Assembly: GCF_026001925.1 (NCBI RefSeq)
Contig: NZ_AP021869.1
Coordinates: 1,364,001 to 1,428,000, forward strand
Direction: 5' to 3'
Source of the DNA: Vibrio gangliei
GTDB lineage: Bacteria > Pseudomonadota > Gammaproteobacteria > Enterobacterales > Vibrionaceae
DNA: 64,000 nucleotides
Shown here: in pieces, positions 27,609-36,318 of the stretch
Layout of the letters: each line of letters starts with the position of its first letter
Position numbering within the stretch: position 1 is the stretch's first letter
Program-made: the position numbers and the translations under genes
The notes under the pieces: generated by a model
The model's input: the letters and a program-made list of their open reading frames with translations, nothing else
Told to the model about the DNA's origin: nothing
The model's database searches: none

Positions 27609-28319
27609 ATGACGACTCAACAAAACGTAGATCCAGCTGAGATTAAAAAATTCGAAGACATGGCTTCCCGCTGGTGGGATTTAAATGGGGAGTTCAAACC
27701 TCTCCACCAAATTAACCCACTCCGTTTGAATTATGTTTTAGATAAAGCCAATGGTTTATTTGGTAAAGAAGTACTAGACGTAGGTTGTGGCGGCGGCATT
27801 CTCGCCGAAAGCATGGCAAAAGAAGGTGCCAATGTTACCGGTCTTGATATGGGTAAAGAACCGCTAGAGGTCGCCCGTCTACACGCTTTGGAATCTGGCG
27901 TAAAACTTGATTACATTCAAAGTACGATCGAAGAGCATGCAGAACAACACCCCCAACGTTATGATGTCGTTACTTGCATGGAAATGTTAGAACACGTACC
28001 GGATCCATTGTCTATTATCCAAGCTTGTGCACGTTTAGTTAAGCCCGGCGGTCACGTTTTCTTCTCAACGCTTAACCGCAATTTCAAATCGTATTTGTTT
28101 GCCATTGTCGGCGCTGAACACATCATGAAAATCGTACCGAAAGGCACTCATGAGCACAGTAAGTTCATCCGCCCTTCTGAGCTACTAAAGATGGTCGACA
28201 GCACGCCATTACAAGAAAAAGGCATTACAGGTTTGCACTATAACCCGCTTATGGATAGCTACTCTTTGGGTAAAAATGTCGACGTGAATTACATTATTCA
28301 CACCACTCACACTGGATAA
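27609..28319 (+). CDS. ubiG: Ubiquinone biosynthesis O-methyltransferase
   Basis: SAM-dependent methyltransferase catalysing both O-methylations in ubiquinone synthesis. The 236-residue protein has the N-terminal [19 protein letters not shown] segment, SAM motif [18 protein letters not shown], and the post-motifs [13 protein letters not shown] and [14 protein letters not shown]. The C-terminus ([12 protein letters not shown]) is standard. It ends in a hairpin terminator. Confidence 0.96.
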   Translation: MTTQQNVDPAEIKKFEDMASRWWDLNGEFKPLHQINPLRLNYVLDKANGLFGKEVLDVGCGGGILAESMAKEGANVTGLDMGKEPLEVARLHALESGVKLDYIQSTIEEHAEQHPQRYDVVTCMEMLEHVPDPLSIIQACARLVKPGGHVFFSTLNRNFKSYLFAIVGAEHIMKIVPKGTHEHSKFIRPSELLKMVDSTPLQEKGITGLHYNPLMDSYSLGKNVDVNYIIHTTHTG

Positions 28320-28350
28320 ATTAAAGCCGATATATTGGTTGGATTTATAG

Positions 28351-28383
28351 TTGAAAGCGTTCACAAAATGTGAGCGCTTTTTT
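28351..28383 (+). terminator. Terminator of ubiG (start of repeat copy 1)
   Basis: AAAGCGTTCACA pairs with TGTGAGCGCTTT (one G-U pair), with TTTTT following. The same hairpin opens the second repeat copy at 29047. Confidence 0.8.
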
Positions 28384-28584
28384 CATTCTGTTTCTTGTCA
28401 AAATGTGCGTGTCAGCTCATAAATTCAACGCTCAATTTCGGGTTCATTTTTTCCTAAAGATCAAGCACAAAATTTTTTTTGCTGGGCAGATTTTCGACAT
28501 AAAAGATCCTCAATGTAATCCATTGCAAACATTTCTTTAATATGTAGGTTAGTAGCTACTTACAGAAAAATTTCTATCCAAACG

Positions 28585-28593
28585 TTATCCACA
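28585..28593 (+). promoter_or_regulatory. DnaA box (repeat copy 1)
   Basis: TTATCCACA, the perfect DnaA consensus. E. coli nrdAB is controlled by DnaA through boxes upstream of its promoter. Confidence 0.7.
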
Positions 28594-28632
28594 AGCTAAC
28601 AAAAACTCCTTTCTTGAAAATAACACTAACTT

Positions 28633-28646
28633 ACAATATCTTGTGT
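28633..28646 (+). promoter_or_regulatory. NrdR-like box (repeat copy 1)
   Basis: ACAATATCTTGTGT resembles the NrdR consensus ACAC-W-ATATAT-W-GTGT. A clear second box at the usual ~31-bp distance is not obvious in this copy. Confidence 0.5.
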
Positions 28647-28706
28647 TCATGCAAGAAAAATTAGCCACATGGTGTATATACATGACTCATGGTTAAATCT
28701 TTAGCA

Positions 28707-28736
28707 TAAAAAAACCCTGCACTTCGGCAGGGTTTT
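28707..28736. terminator. GC-rich hairpin terminator inside the ubiG-nrdA gap
   Basis: CCCTGC-ACTTCG-GCAGGG is flanked by A-runs and T-runs. The T-run is longer on the minus strand (seven Ts) than on the plus strand (four), so it could end a minus-strand transcript or attenuate a plus-strand one from copy 1. Confidence 0.65.
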
Positions 28737-28904
28737 AAAGAGTTCGTCTAACTTGTCGGAGTTAAACTTTACTCATAGTCAACAATCACACAAATACTGG
28801 GTACTTGAGAAGTCTTGACGTCACAAAAACAAGATTAGTAAATATCGATACGAAAGTAAACCGATAGTTATGTATAGATACCCTCAATTTAAGAGGTATT
28901 TATT

Positions 28905-29039
28905 TTGAAAAAAAGAAAAGCACTAATCATACTAGATTATATTATCTTCATTTTAGTCAAAGTACTCTTTGATAAGAATGTCGGATACAATTTACTTGCT
29001 ATTATAATTCGTTACCTTTCAGGTAAAGATAATTCTTAA
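28905..29039 (+). CDS. Possible 44-residue hydrophobic small protein
   Basis: TTG start with AGAGGT 8 bases upstream, ending TAA. The product begins MKKRKALIILDYIIFILVK and continues with a second hydrophobic stretch, NLLAIIIRYL. A basic N-terminus followed by a 15-residue hydrophobic core suggests a small membrane protein. The stop is followed within 10 bases by the hairpin that opens repeat copy 2, giving an apparent unit of promoter copy 1, small ORF, terminator. No homologue is known to me. The AT-rich setting means it could be a chance ORF. Confidence 0.4.
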   Translation: MKKRKALIILDYIIFILVKVLFDKNVGYNLLAIIIRYLSGKDNS

Positions 29040-29046
29040 TTAGAGT

Positions 29047-29338
29047 TTAAAGCGCTCACTAAAAATGAGCGCTTTTTCAATCGTTTTCTTTAAAAAATGT
29101 GCTTGTTCGCTCATAAATTCAACGCTCAATTTCGGGATCATTTTTACCCAAAGATCAAGCATAAAATTTTTTTTGCTGGGCAGATTTTCGGCATAAAAGA
29201 TCCTCAGTGTAATCCATTGCAAGTATTCCTTTAGTGTGTAGGTTAGTAGCTACTTACAGAAAAATTTCTATCCAAACGTTATCCACAAGCTAACAAAACT
29301 CCTTTCTTGAAAATCACACCATTTCGCACTATCTTGTA
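29047..29338 (+). repeat. Direct repeat copy 2: nrdA control region
   Basis: The second copy of the ~290-bp repeat. It opens with hairpin AAAGCGCTCA...TGAGCGCTTTTT, which can end the small ORF transcript, and carries the DnaA and NrdR-like boxes. Its end lies about 140 bp before the nrdA start. Confidence 0.9.
29279..29287 (+). promoter_or_regulatory. DnaA box upstream of nrdA (repeat copy 2)
   Basis: TTATCCACA, identical to the box in copy 1. Confidence 0.75.
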
Positions 29339-29373
29339 ACTAGTCCACACGGACAACCCAATATATAGTGTTT
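29326..29373 (+). promoter_or_regulatory. NrdR-like box pair of the nrdA promoter
   Basis: Two boxes, GCACTATCTTGTAA (from 29326) and CCAATATATAGTGTTT (from 29358), are about 31 bp apart, the usual three-turn spacing of NrdR sites over ribonucleotide reductase promoters. NrdR represses these genes when bound to dATP/ATP. Confidence 0.6.
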
Positions 29374-29475
29374 TACTTCAAAGCAAGGTAGAACGAGATC
29401 ACCACAAAAAGCATGCCAAAATAAAAAAATCATCGCGCAGCTTAGAATTTATCTAGTTTAGGGAACGCATTTCGA

Positions 29476-31761
29476 ATGAACGAACAATTGACAGTCACAA
29501 AACGTAGTGGGAAGAAAGAGACGATCGATCTTGAAAAGATCCACCGAGTGATCACTTGGGCAGCAGAAGGTCTTCAAAATGTTTCTGTATCTCAAGTAGA
29601 GTTAAAAGCTCACATTCAATTTTATGATGGCATCACCACTTCTGATATTCATGAAACCATCATTAAATCCGCGGCTGATTTAATTTCAGAGCAAAGCCCT
29701 GACTACCAATACCTTGCTGCGCGTTTAGCTGTTTTCCATCTACGTAAAAAAGCGTACGGAGAGTTTGAGCCACCAAAACTGTACGACCATGTGTCTAAAC
29801 TGGTTGATATGGGCAAATACGATAAACATTTACTGGAAGACTATACCGTTGAAGAGTATGCGCTTCTAGATAGCTTTATTGATCACAACCGTGATATGAA
29901 CTTTTCTTATGCGGCGGTTAAACAGCTCGAAGGTAAATACTTCGTACAAAACCGTGTTACCAAGCAAATCTATGAAAGTGCTCAGTTTCTCTATATTTTA
30001 GTTGCCGCTTGCCTGTTTGCTAAGTATCCAAAAGAAACTCGTTTAGATTACATTAAACGTTTTTATGATGCGGTTTCTACTTTTAAAATTTCTTTGCCTA
30101 CACCTATCATGTCTGGTGTACGTACTCCTACTCGTCAGTTCAGTTCTTGTGTACTCATTGAGTGTGGCGATAGCCTAGATTCTATTAACGCGACAGCAAG
30201 CTCAATTGTACGTTATGTTTCTCAACGTGCAGGCATTGGTATTAATGCTGGCCGTATTCGTGCCTTAGGCTCTGAAATTCGCAATGGTGAAGCTTTCCAT
30301 ACTGGCTGTATCCCATTCTACAAATACTTCCAAACGGCGGTTAAATGCTGTTCTCAAGGTGGTGTTCGTGGCGGCGCGGCAACCGTGTTCTACCCTATTT
30401 GGCACCGTGAAGTTCAATCATTATTAGTATTGAAGAATAACCGTGGTGTTGAAGAAAACCGTGTGCGTCACATGGATTACGGTGTGCAGTTAAATAAACT
30501 TATGTATGCTCGTCTTATTAAAGGTGCAAACATTAGCTTATTCTCTCCTTCCGATGTTCCTGGACTGTATGATGCCTTCTTCGAAGACCAAGCGAAATTT
30601 GAAGAACTGTATGTGAAGTATGAAGCGGATGAATCAATCAAACGTGAAACCATCAAAGCGGTTGATTTATTCTCACTGTTAATGCAAGAGCGTGCTTCAA
30701 CTGGTCGTATCTACATTCAGAACGTTGACCACTGTAATACGCACAGCCCGTTTGACCCAGCGGTTGCGCCGGTTCGTCAATCTAACTTATGTCTTGAGAT
30801 AGCACTGCCGACTAAACCACTTCGCAATGTCGATGATGAAGAAGGTGAAATTGCACTTTGTACTCTATCTGCATTTAACTTAGGTGAAATTAAATCTCTG
30901 GACGATTTCGAAGAGCTATCGGATCTTGTCGTTCGTGCACTTGATGCCTTGTTGGATTATCAGGACTACCCTCTTCCAGCAGCACGTAAAGCAACCATGA
31001 ACCGTCGTACTCTTGGTGTGGGTGTGATTAACTACGCCTACTATCTCGCTAAGAACGGTGTGAAGTATTCTGATGGCAGCGCCAATGGTTTAACTCACCG
31101 TACATTCGAAGCGATGCAGTACTATTTACTAAAAGCATCGGTTGAGTTGGCAAAAGAGAAAGGTGCTTGCCCAGCATTTAATGAAACCACTTATGCAAAA
31201 GGCATTTTGCCAATCGATTCCTACAAGAAAGATTTGGATGCGATTTGTAACGAGCCTCTACATTTAGACTGGGAAGGGTTACGTTCCGAGATCACTACTC
31301 ATGGTCTACGTAACTCAACACTAACCGCGTTAATGCCTTCGGAGACGTCTTCTCAGATTTCGAATGCGACAAACGGTATTGAGCCACCTCGCGGTTTTGT
31401 TTCTGTAAAAGCATCTAAAGATGGGATCTTAAAGCAAGTCGTGCCAGAATATCAGGCGCTAAAAGATCAATACGAACTGTTATGGCGCATTCCATCAAAC
31501 GATGGCTACTTGCACCTTGTTGGTATTATGCAGAAGTTCATCGATCAATCGATTTCTGCAAACACTAACTATGACCCAAGTGTACACGCCAACGGTAAAG
31601 TACCAATGAAGTTGTTACTGAAAGATCTCCTTACCGCGTACAAATTTGGTGTTAAAACGCTTTACTACCACAACACACGTGATGGTGCTAGCGACGATCA
31701 AAATGATGCAGCAGTCATTGAGCAGGAAGATGATTGCGCAGGCGGTGCTTGTAAGATCTAA
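29476..31761 (+). CDS. nrdA: Ribonucleoside-diphosphate reductase class Ia, alpha subunit
   Basis: The large subunit of aerobic ribonucleotide reductase, reducing NDPs to dNDPs. The 761-residue length matches E. coli NrdA. An N-terminal ATP-cone (about residues 5-95, with VTKRSGKKETIDLEKI) gives dATP feedback inhibition. The catalytic domain shows FSSCVLIECGD, NLCLEIALP, and the C-terminal shuttle cysteines at 754 and 759 (DDCAGGACKI). It is followed by nrdB and yfaE, with a hairpin in the nrdA-nrdB gap. Confidence 0.98.
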   Translation: MNEQLTVTKRSGKKETIDLEKIHRVITWAAEGLQNVSVSQVELKAHIQFYDGITTSDIHETIIKSAADLISEQSPDYQYLAARLAVFHLRKKAYGEFEPPKLYDHVSKLVDMGKYDKHLLEDYTVEEYALLDSFIDHNRDMNFSYAAVKQLEGKYFVQNRVTKQIYESAQFLYILVAACLFAKYPKETRLDYIKRFYDAVSTFKISLPTPIMSGVRTPTRQFSSCVLIECGDSLDSINATASSIVRYVSQRAGIGINAGRIRALGSEIRNGEAFHTGCIPFYKYFQTAVKCCSQGGVRGGAATVFYPIWHREVQSLLVLKNNRGVEENRVRHMDYGVQLNKLMYARLIKGANISLFSPSDVPGLYDAFFEDQAKFEELYVKYEADESIKRETIKAVDLFSLLMQERASTGRIYIQNVDHCNTHSPFDPAVAPVRQSNLCLEIALPTKPLRNVDDEEGEIALCTLSAFNLGEIKSLDDFEELSDLVVRALDALLDYQDYPLPAARKATMNRRTLGVGVINYAYYLAKNGVKYSDGSANGLTHRTFEAMQYYLLKASVELAKEKGACPAFNETTYAKGILPIDSYKKDLDAICNEPLHLDWEGLRSEITTHGLRNSTLTALMPSETSSQISNATNGIEPPRGFVSVKASKDGILKQVVPEYQALKDQYELLWRIPSNDGYLHLVGIMQKFIDQSISANTNYDPSVHANGKVPMKLLLKDLLTAYKFGVKTLYYHNTRDGASDDQNDAAVIEQEDDCAGGACKI

Positions 31762-31778
31762 CCCTGCTTTTCTCATTC

Positions 31779-31806
31779 ATAGCCTGCTTTACTCGCAGGC
31801 TATTTG
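31779..31806 (+). terminator. Hairpin between nrdA and nrdB
   Basis: A 9-bp stem, ATAGCCTGC with GCAGGCTAT, then TTTGTTTG. It may be a partial terminator that adjusts the nrdA/nrdB ratio. Confidence 0.6.
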
Positions 31807-31904
31807 TTTGTTCAACAAGAATTTATAAATAACAGTGCTGCTTATCTAGTTTCTTTAAGCGGCATAATGGATGACGCGGATAATCGTCCATTTACGAGGT
31901 AATC

Positions 31905-33038
31905 ATGGCTTATACAATTTTTAATCAAAAAAGAAATGATCAATTAAAAGAACCCATGTTCTTTGGACAATCTGTGAACGTGGCTCGTTATGACCAGCAA
32001 AAGTTCGAGATTTTCGAAAAGCTTATTGAAAAGCAATTGTCCTTTTTCTGGCGTCCAGAAGAAGTGGATGTATCAAGCGATCGTATTGATTACAACAAAT
32101 TACCTGAACATGAAAAACACATTTTCATCAGTAATCTAAAATACCAAACCCTACTCGATTCCATTCAAGGTCGTAGCCCTAACGTCGCACTGCTGCCATT
32201 AGTTTCTCTACCAGAACTTGAAACTTGGATTGAAACTTGGTCTTTCTCTGAAACCATTCACTCTCGCTCTTACACTCATATTATCCGTAATATCGTGAAC
32301 GACCCGAGTGCCGTGTTTGATGACATCGTTGAAAATGAATTTATCGTAAAACGTGCTCGCGATATTGCACACTACTACGACAAACTCATCAGCATGACCA
32401 GTGATTACCACCGCTTAGGTGAAGGTAAACACACCATCAATGGCCAAGAAATTGATGTCAAACTCTATGATTTGAAAAAGCAACTTTACCTCTGCTTAAT
32501 GTCAGTTAACGCGCTAGAAGCCATTCGATTCTATGTCAGCTTTGCCTGTTCTTTTGCTTTCGCTGAACGTGAATTGATGGAAGGTAACGCTAAGATCATC
32601 AAACTGATTGCTCGTGATGAAGCCTTACACTTAACTGGCACACAACACATGTTGAACATTCTACGCAATGGTCAAGATGACTTTAGCTTCATGCAAATTG
32701 CAGAAGAATGTAAACAAGAATGTTTTGATCTCTTCAAGCAAGCGGCCGAGCAAGAAAAAGAATGGGCAGCTTACCTATTCAAAGATGGCTCAATGATCGG
32801 CTTGAACAAAGATATTCTGTGCCAATACGTTGAATACATTACCAATATTCGCATGCAAGCCGTTGGTCTAGATATGGCTTACCCAAGTGCCACCAGCAAC
32901 CCAATTCCATGGATCAATGCATGGCTGTCATCGGATAACGTACAAGTTGCACCACAAGAAGCGGAAATCAGCTCTTACCTTGTAGGCCAAATTGATAACG
33001 AAGTCGGCTCTGACGATTTTGGAGATTTCGAACTGTAA
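31905..33038 (+). CDS. nrdB: Ribonucleoside-diphosphate reductase class Ia, beta subunit
   Basis: The small subunit carrying the diferric-tyrosyl radical. The 377-residue protein has the radical tyrosine in [11 protein letters not shown]. Iron ligands lie in [21 protein letters not shown] and [12 protein letters not shown], and the conserved C-terminal tail SDDFGDFEL docks on NrdA. ATG follows GAGGTAATC. Its stop overlaps the yfaE start by one base (TAATG). Confidence 0.97.
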   Translation: MAYTIFNQKRNDQLKEPMFFGQSVNVARYDQQKFEIFEKLIEKQLSFFWRPEEVDVSSDRIDYNKLPEHEKHIFISNLKYQTLLDSIQGRSPNVALLPLVSLPELETWIETWSFSETIHSRSYTHIIRNIVNDPSAVFDDIVENEFIVKRARDIAHYYDKLISMTSDYHRLGEGKHTINGQEIDVKLYDLKKQLYLCLMSVNALEAIRFYVSFACSFAFAERELMEGNAKIIKLIARDEALHLTGTQHMLNILRNGQDDFSFMQIAEECKQECFDLFKQAAEQEKEWAAYLFKDGSMIGLNKDILCQYVEYITNIRMQAVGLDMAYPSATSNPIPWINAWLSSDNVQVAPQEAEISSYLVGQIDNEVGSDDFGDFEL

Positions 33039-33316
33039 TGAAGATATTGCAAATCAACGGACTGACTCAAATCAGTGCTAAACCAGAACAAACGATTCTT
33101 GAAGCAATGGAAGATGCGAGGCTGGAACCTGAGTTCATGTGTCGTGATGGCCATTGTGGCGCATGTAAATGCGAATTGGCGTCTGGTGAGGTGGAATACG
33201 TTGGTTTTGCATTAGCTTTTACTCAGCCGACTGAGATTTTGCCTTGCATCTGTAAAGCGAAATCCAATCTTGTATTGAGTAAAGTTCGCTATCAGGCGGC
33301 GAAGAAAAGAGCTTAG
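33038..33316 (+). CDS. yfaE: YfaE [2Fe-2S] ferredoxin, NrdB cofactor maintenance
   Basis: A 92-residue plant-type ferredoxin. Cysteines in FMCRDGHCGACKCEL and the distant PCICK supply the 2Fe-2S ligands. In E. coli YfaE supplies electrons to rebuild the NrdB diferric-tyrosyl cofactor. Start overlap with the nrdB stop (TAATG) indicates translational coupling. Confidence 0.92.
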   Translation: MKILQINGLTQISAKPEQTILEAMEDARLEPEFMCRDGHCGACKCELASGEVEYVGFALAFTQPTEILPCICKAKSNLVLSKVRYQAAKKRA

Positions 33317-33381
33317 TCAGAACGTTTGATCGCCTACCCCAAGGCTGTGATCCAACATCTTGTATCGCTGACACTTAAAAC

Positions 33382-33433
33382 AATGCCGGTGGTAACTGTT
33401 TAATTTAAAGAACCGTTACCACCGGCATTTTTG
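33382..33433. terminator. Terminator between yfaE and the DUF481 gene
   Basis: A perfect 15-bp stem, AATGCCGGTGGTAAC with GTTACCACCGGCATT, then TTTTTG. It lies between convergent genes. Confidence 0.85.
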
Positions 33434-33456
33434 ATCGTTGAAAAACTCAATTCCAA

Positions 33457-34209
33457 TTAAAAATCGTAGCTAATACTTACCGTGGTATAGATTTCATCAT
33501 TACTTTTATCAGAAGCCACGTCTGTGTTGTAAATGTATTGCGCATCCAACACTAATGCCACATCCCCAACTAAAATGTTTTTCAAATTGGCGCCAAGGGT
33601 GTATTTGGTGTTCGATTCACCATAATCAACTTCAGCGTCACCACCAACAGATAACGTATCCGTCACTTTAGTTTTCGCATTTAAGAAGCCATTAGCGGTA
33701 AGATCTTCAGATACTTGCCCTGGGTGATCAACATCATCCGGTTGACGTTCACTGCGGCGATAACCCGGACCACCACCAATATTCACTTTGGTGTATTCCG
33801 TATCTACAAGTGCTCTCTCTAAGCCTGCAGTAACCGAGTATACTTCACGGTAAGTTTCATACTGATCGTGCTCATATTCATTATCAATAAAAACTTTATA
33901 TTTTTCGGCCACTTGGTAAGACAGTTTGTAACCTAAGTTGTACTTATTGGTTCCATCATCTTCTGAATCAGAAGTCTTGGTGTAGTAGCTACTGCCCGTG
34001 AAATCATTCGTCCATTTGGCTTTTTCATATTTGAGCCAACCGCCTGTATTCAATGAAGTAGAAGTCGTTGAGGCATTAGAATAAAGAAAACCCAGCTTGG
34101 CACCGCCAGAGAATTGACCTTCATCTTTAGAGGTCGTTTCATCAGCAGCGAAAGCAGAAGTTGAAGCAAGTAGAATTGAAAAAGAGGAAAATAACGCTGT
34201 TAATTTCAT
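33457..34209 (-). CDS. DUF481 outer-membrane beta-barrel protein
   Basis: A 250-residue protein with signal peptide MKLTALFSSFSILLASTSAFA. The mature part consists of alternating aromatic/polar strands (GGWLKYEKAKWTNDF, YNLGYKLSYQVAEKYKVFID, ALVLDAQYIY) and ends with an aromatic residue (SISYDF), the usual outer-membrane assembly signal. It matches the DUF481 (YdiY-like) family of small barrels of unknown role. A CRP-like palindrome lies upstream. Confidence 0.85.
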   Translation of the reverse strand: MKLTALFSSFSILLASTSAFAADETTSKDEGQFSGGAKLGFLYSNASTTSTSLNTGGWLKYEKAKWTNDFTGSSYYTKTSDSEDDGTNKYNLGYKLSYQVAEKYKVFIDNEYEHDQYETYREVYSVTAGLERALVDTEYTKVNIGGGPGYRRSERQPDDVDHPGQVSEDLTANGFLNAKTKVTDTLSVGGDAEVDYGESNTKYTLGANLKNILVGDVALVLDAQYIYNTDVASDKSNDEIYTTVSISYDF

Positions 34210-34244
34210 GTTAACGTCTCGTTTTGTGAATTTAACAACGATAG

Positions 34245-34264
34245 TAAAGATCTAGATCACATTT
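34245..34264 (-). promoter_or_regulatory. CRP-like site upstream of the DUF481 gene
   Basis: On the minus strand AAATGTGATCTAGATCTTTA. The left half and centre equal the ideal CRP site (TGTGATCTAGATCACA) and the right half has two mismatches. It is 36-55 bp before the start codon. Confidence 0.5.
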
Positions 34265-34332
34265 GTCATGTCAATATCATGCAAGTGGTTATTAATTAGG
34301 CGCATTAACTACGATTACCCATCTTAGGCTTA

Positions 34333-35535
34333 TCAACCTTGGGAATAGGCTAAACGTTCAAAATGCCCTACTTGCGACAACATATCGCCTGTGTTAGCAA
34401 AACGGCGAAGCATATCTAGCATCACTGTCGCCAACAACGTTTGCTGCGCTTTTAACTGATAATCACGTTTAAAGTTTACTTGCTGAGCAAAATATCGCTC
34501 CCCAGTTAAAATCACTAAAGCAAAACTGCTGCCTTCCATTTTATAGTTCGCGAGAATAATGTCTGATCCGGTATCTTGACGGTATTCTTCTCCCAGTAAT
34601 AGAGCATCAGATAATTCTGAGATCTCAGGAGCTTGATTATCAACTAGGCTTTGTACGAATTGAGATTGTGCTGTCGGTTCTAATGATAACGACCGGGCTA
34701 ATTCCCCACCAGTCACCTGCTCTACAACGGATAACTGCCATTGCTGTTGCTGCAATAGTTCACCAATCACCTGATTTAATGTTTTATTGACGCCAAGCGT
34801 AAAGTCTTTCAAACGCTCACAAATCTCTGTAATCACAGCGGCAATGTGGGCGTCTTGGTAGCGACTGAATACCTTCACCTCGATAAATGGCATATATGAA
34901 CGGTAACCTAGGCTGAAGCCATCAGGTAAATCAACCGTTTTGAGCAAATCGGCAATGCCTGATTCACCTAAACCAAACGTATAAATCTTATTACATTCTA
35001 AGCGTTCAACATGAGGGAAACGCTGCTTCATTCTTGGCAGGATCTCATCATTGATCATACGCTTAAATTCAAACGGAACACCTGGAGTAAAGAAAACCAC
35101 TGCGTCATTTAATTCAATGCTGAAACCACACGCCGTACCAACAGAATTATTTATCATCTCTGCCCCTTGTGGCAGCATGGCTTGTTTTTCATTACTTGCC
35201 GCCATAGGACGTCCTACGCGAGTAAAATACTGCGTCATAATTTCAAGCCAGCTTTGATTGAGCTCCAGTTCGACACCTTGCGCCTGAGCCGCCGCCAACG
35301 CACTTAGATCATCACTGGTTGGCCCGAGTCCACCATTAACAATCACGATATCGCTTTTCAGGCTCAAAGCCACAATTTCTTGTTTGAGCTCTTCCAGTTG
35401 GTCACCCACTGTTGAGCGATAATGCAGCGCAAATCCTTGCTCAAAAAAGCGTTCTGATAGCCATGAAGCATTGGTATCGACAATATCGCCATGCAACACT
35501 TCTTCGCCAGTACTCAACATTGAAACCTTGACCAT
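34333..35535 (-). CDS. yfaY: CinA-related protein YfaY
   Basis: A 400-residue protein; length and sequence match E. coli YfaY. Residues 1-170 form the MoaB/MogA-like CinA N-terminal domain (STGEEVLHGDIVDTNA, VNGGLGPTSDDLS, FFTPGVPFEFKRM). The C-terminal domain is only distantly similar to the NMN deamidase PncC domain, and the active-site serine/lysine pattern is not evident, so deamidase activity is doubtful. Confidence 0.88.
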   Translation of the reverse strand: MVKVSMLSTGEEVLHGDIVDTNASWLSERFFEQGFALHYRSTVGDQLEELKQEIVALSLKSDIVIVNGGLGPTSDDLSALAAAQAQGVELELNQSWLEIMTQYFTRVGRPMAASNEKQAMLPQGAEMINNSVGTACGFSIELNDAVVFFTPGVPFEFKRMINDEILPRMKQRFPHVERLECNKIYTFGLGESGIADLLKTVDLPDGFSLGYRSYMPFIEVKVFSRYQDAHIAAVITEICERLKDFTLGVNKTLNQVIGELLQQQQWQLSVVEQVTGGELARSLSLEPTAQSQFVQSLVDNQAPEISELSDALLLGEEYRQDTGSDIILANYKMEGSSFALVILTGERYFAQQVNFKRDYQLKAQQTLLATVMLDMLRRFANTGDMLSQVGHFERLAYSQG

Positions 35536-35688
35536 CCTACATCCTTATTCTTATCAGTTTTAAATGATTGAAACACAAGCCCCTGCTATTGAGCAATGGA
35601 TTCTTTTATCTCGGTCACAACATATTCTTTGAATCGCCCGCTATAATAAAACCACACCCACAGTTTATGTTTATCTGATGAGGGAATT

Positions 35689-36222
35689 ATGACCAATCCA
35701 GTGTTATTTATTGCCAATATTTCAGGCCATGCGACGCCTCAAACTCTACAGCACCTTGCGCATGTTACCCATGAACATGGCGGAAGTTGGATCATCAGTA
35801 AAATTAATTACCTCGATGACCAAGTCGCTGGCCTGATCAAAATTCAATCCCCTGAAGCCAATCTCGAATTTATTCAAACTGCATTTGATGAAGCGCCAGG
35901 CTTACAAGTTCAATTTGCACAATCGCAAGAAAACAAACATGCTGAAGATGATGTCTACGAGTTACGATTTGATAGCCAAGAGCGCTCTGGCCTAATTCAA
36001 GAAATTACTCACATTCTCGAACGAGAAAGAGCCCATATCCTGAGCATAGATACACAGCGGCTATTCCTAGCTGGAAAAGAAGGCATTAATGCTAATTTAT
36101 TCACTTCACAATTTAGTATTACCATTCCAGAGGAAACCAATATTAAAGATGTGATAGCAGAACTTGAAGCCATTACTCGTGGTACTCGCGTGATAGATCT
36201 CACTGAAATTCTCACCAAGTAA
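35689..36222 (+). CDS. ACT-domain protein, GcvR-like
   Basis: A 177-residue protein with two tandem ACT domains (about 1-80 and 88-172; the second has LRFDSQERSGLIQEITHILERERAHI). This is the architecture of GcvR, the glycine-cleavage repressor that works through GcvA. However, the N-terminal domain lacks the usual GxDRPGIV start, and vibrios also have a closer GcvR, so I do not assign the symbol. No DNA-binding domain is present. ATG follows GAGGGAATT. Confidence 0.75.
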   Translation: MTNPVLFIANISGHATPQTLQHLAHVTHEHGGSWIISKINYLDDQVAGLIKIQSPEANLEFIQTAFDEAPGLQVQFAQSQENKHAEDDVYELRFDSQERSGLIQEITHILERERAHILSIDTQRLFLAGKEGINANLFTSQFSITIPEETNIKDVIAELEAITRGTRVIDLTEILTK

Positions 36223-36318
36223 AATCAATCACAATTCAAACGTGACAAAAATGTTCAATATGGCATTCTGAATTGTAAGGGGGAGTAACAAAGCTCCCCT
36301 AATAATAAGGAGTGCAAC

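Larger units (their letters stand above)
28352..28646 (+). repeat. Direct repeat copy 1: duplicated nrd control region
   Basis: About 290 bp is present again at 29047-29338 with small differences. Shared parts include the opening hairpin, AAATTCAACGCTCAATTTCG, a T8 tract followed by GCTGGGCAGATTTTCG, GTAGGTTAGTAGCTACTTAC, a perfect DnaA box and an NrdR-like box. Copy 2 is directly upstream of nrdA; copy 1 lies upstream of a 44-codon ORF. Confidence 0.9.
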
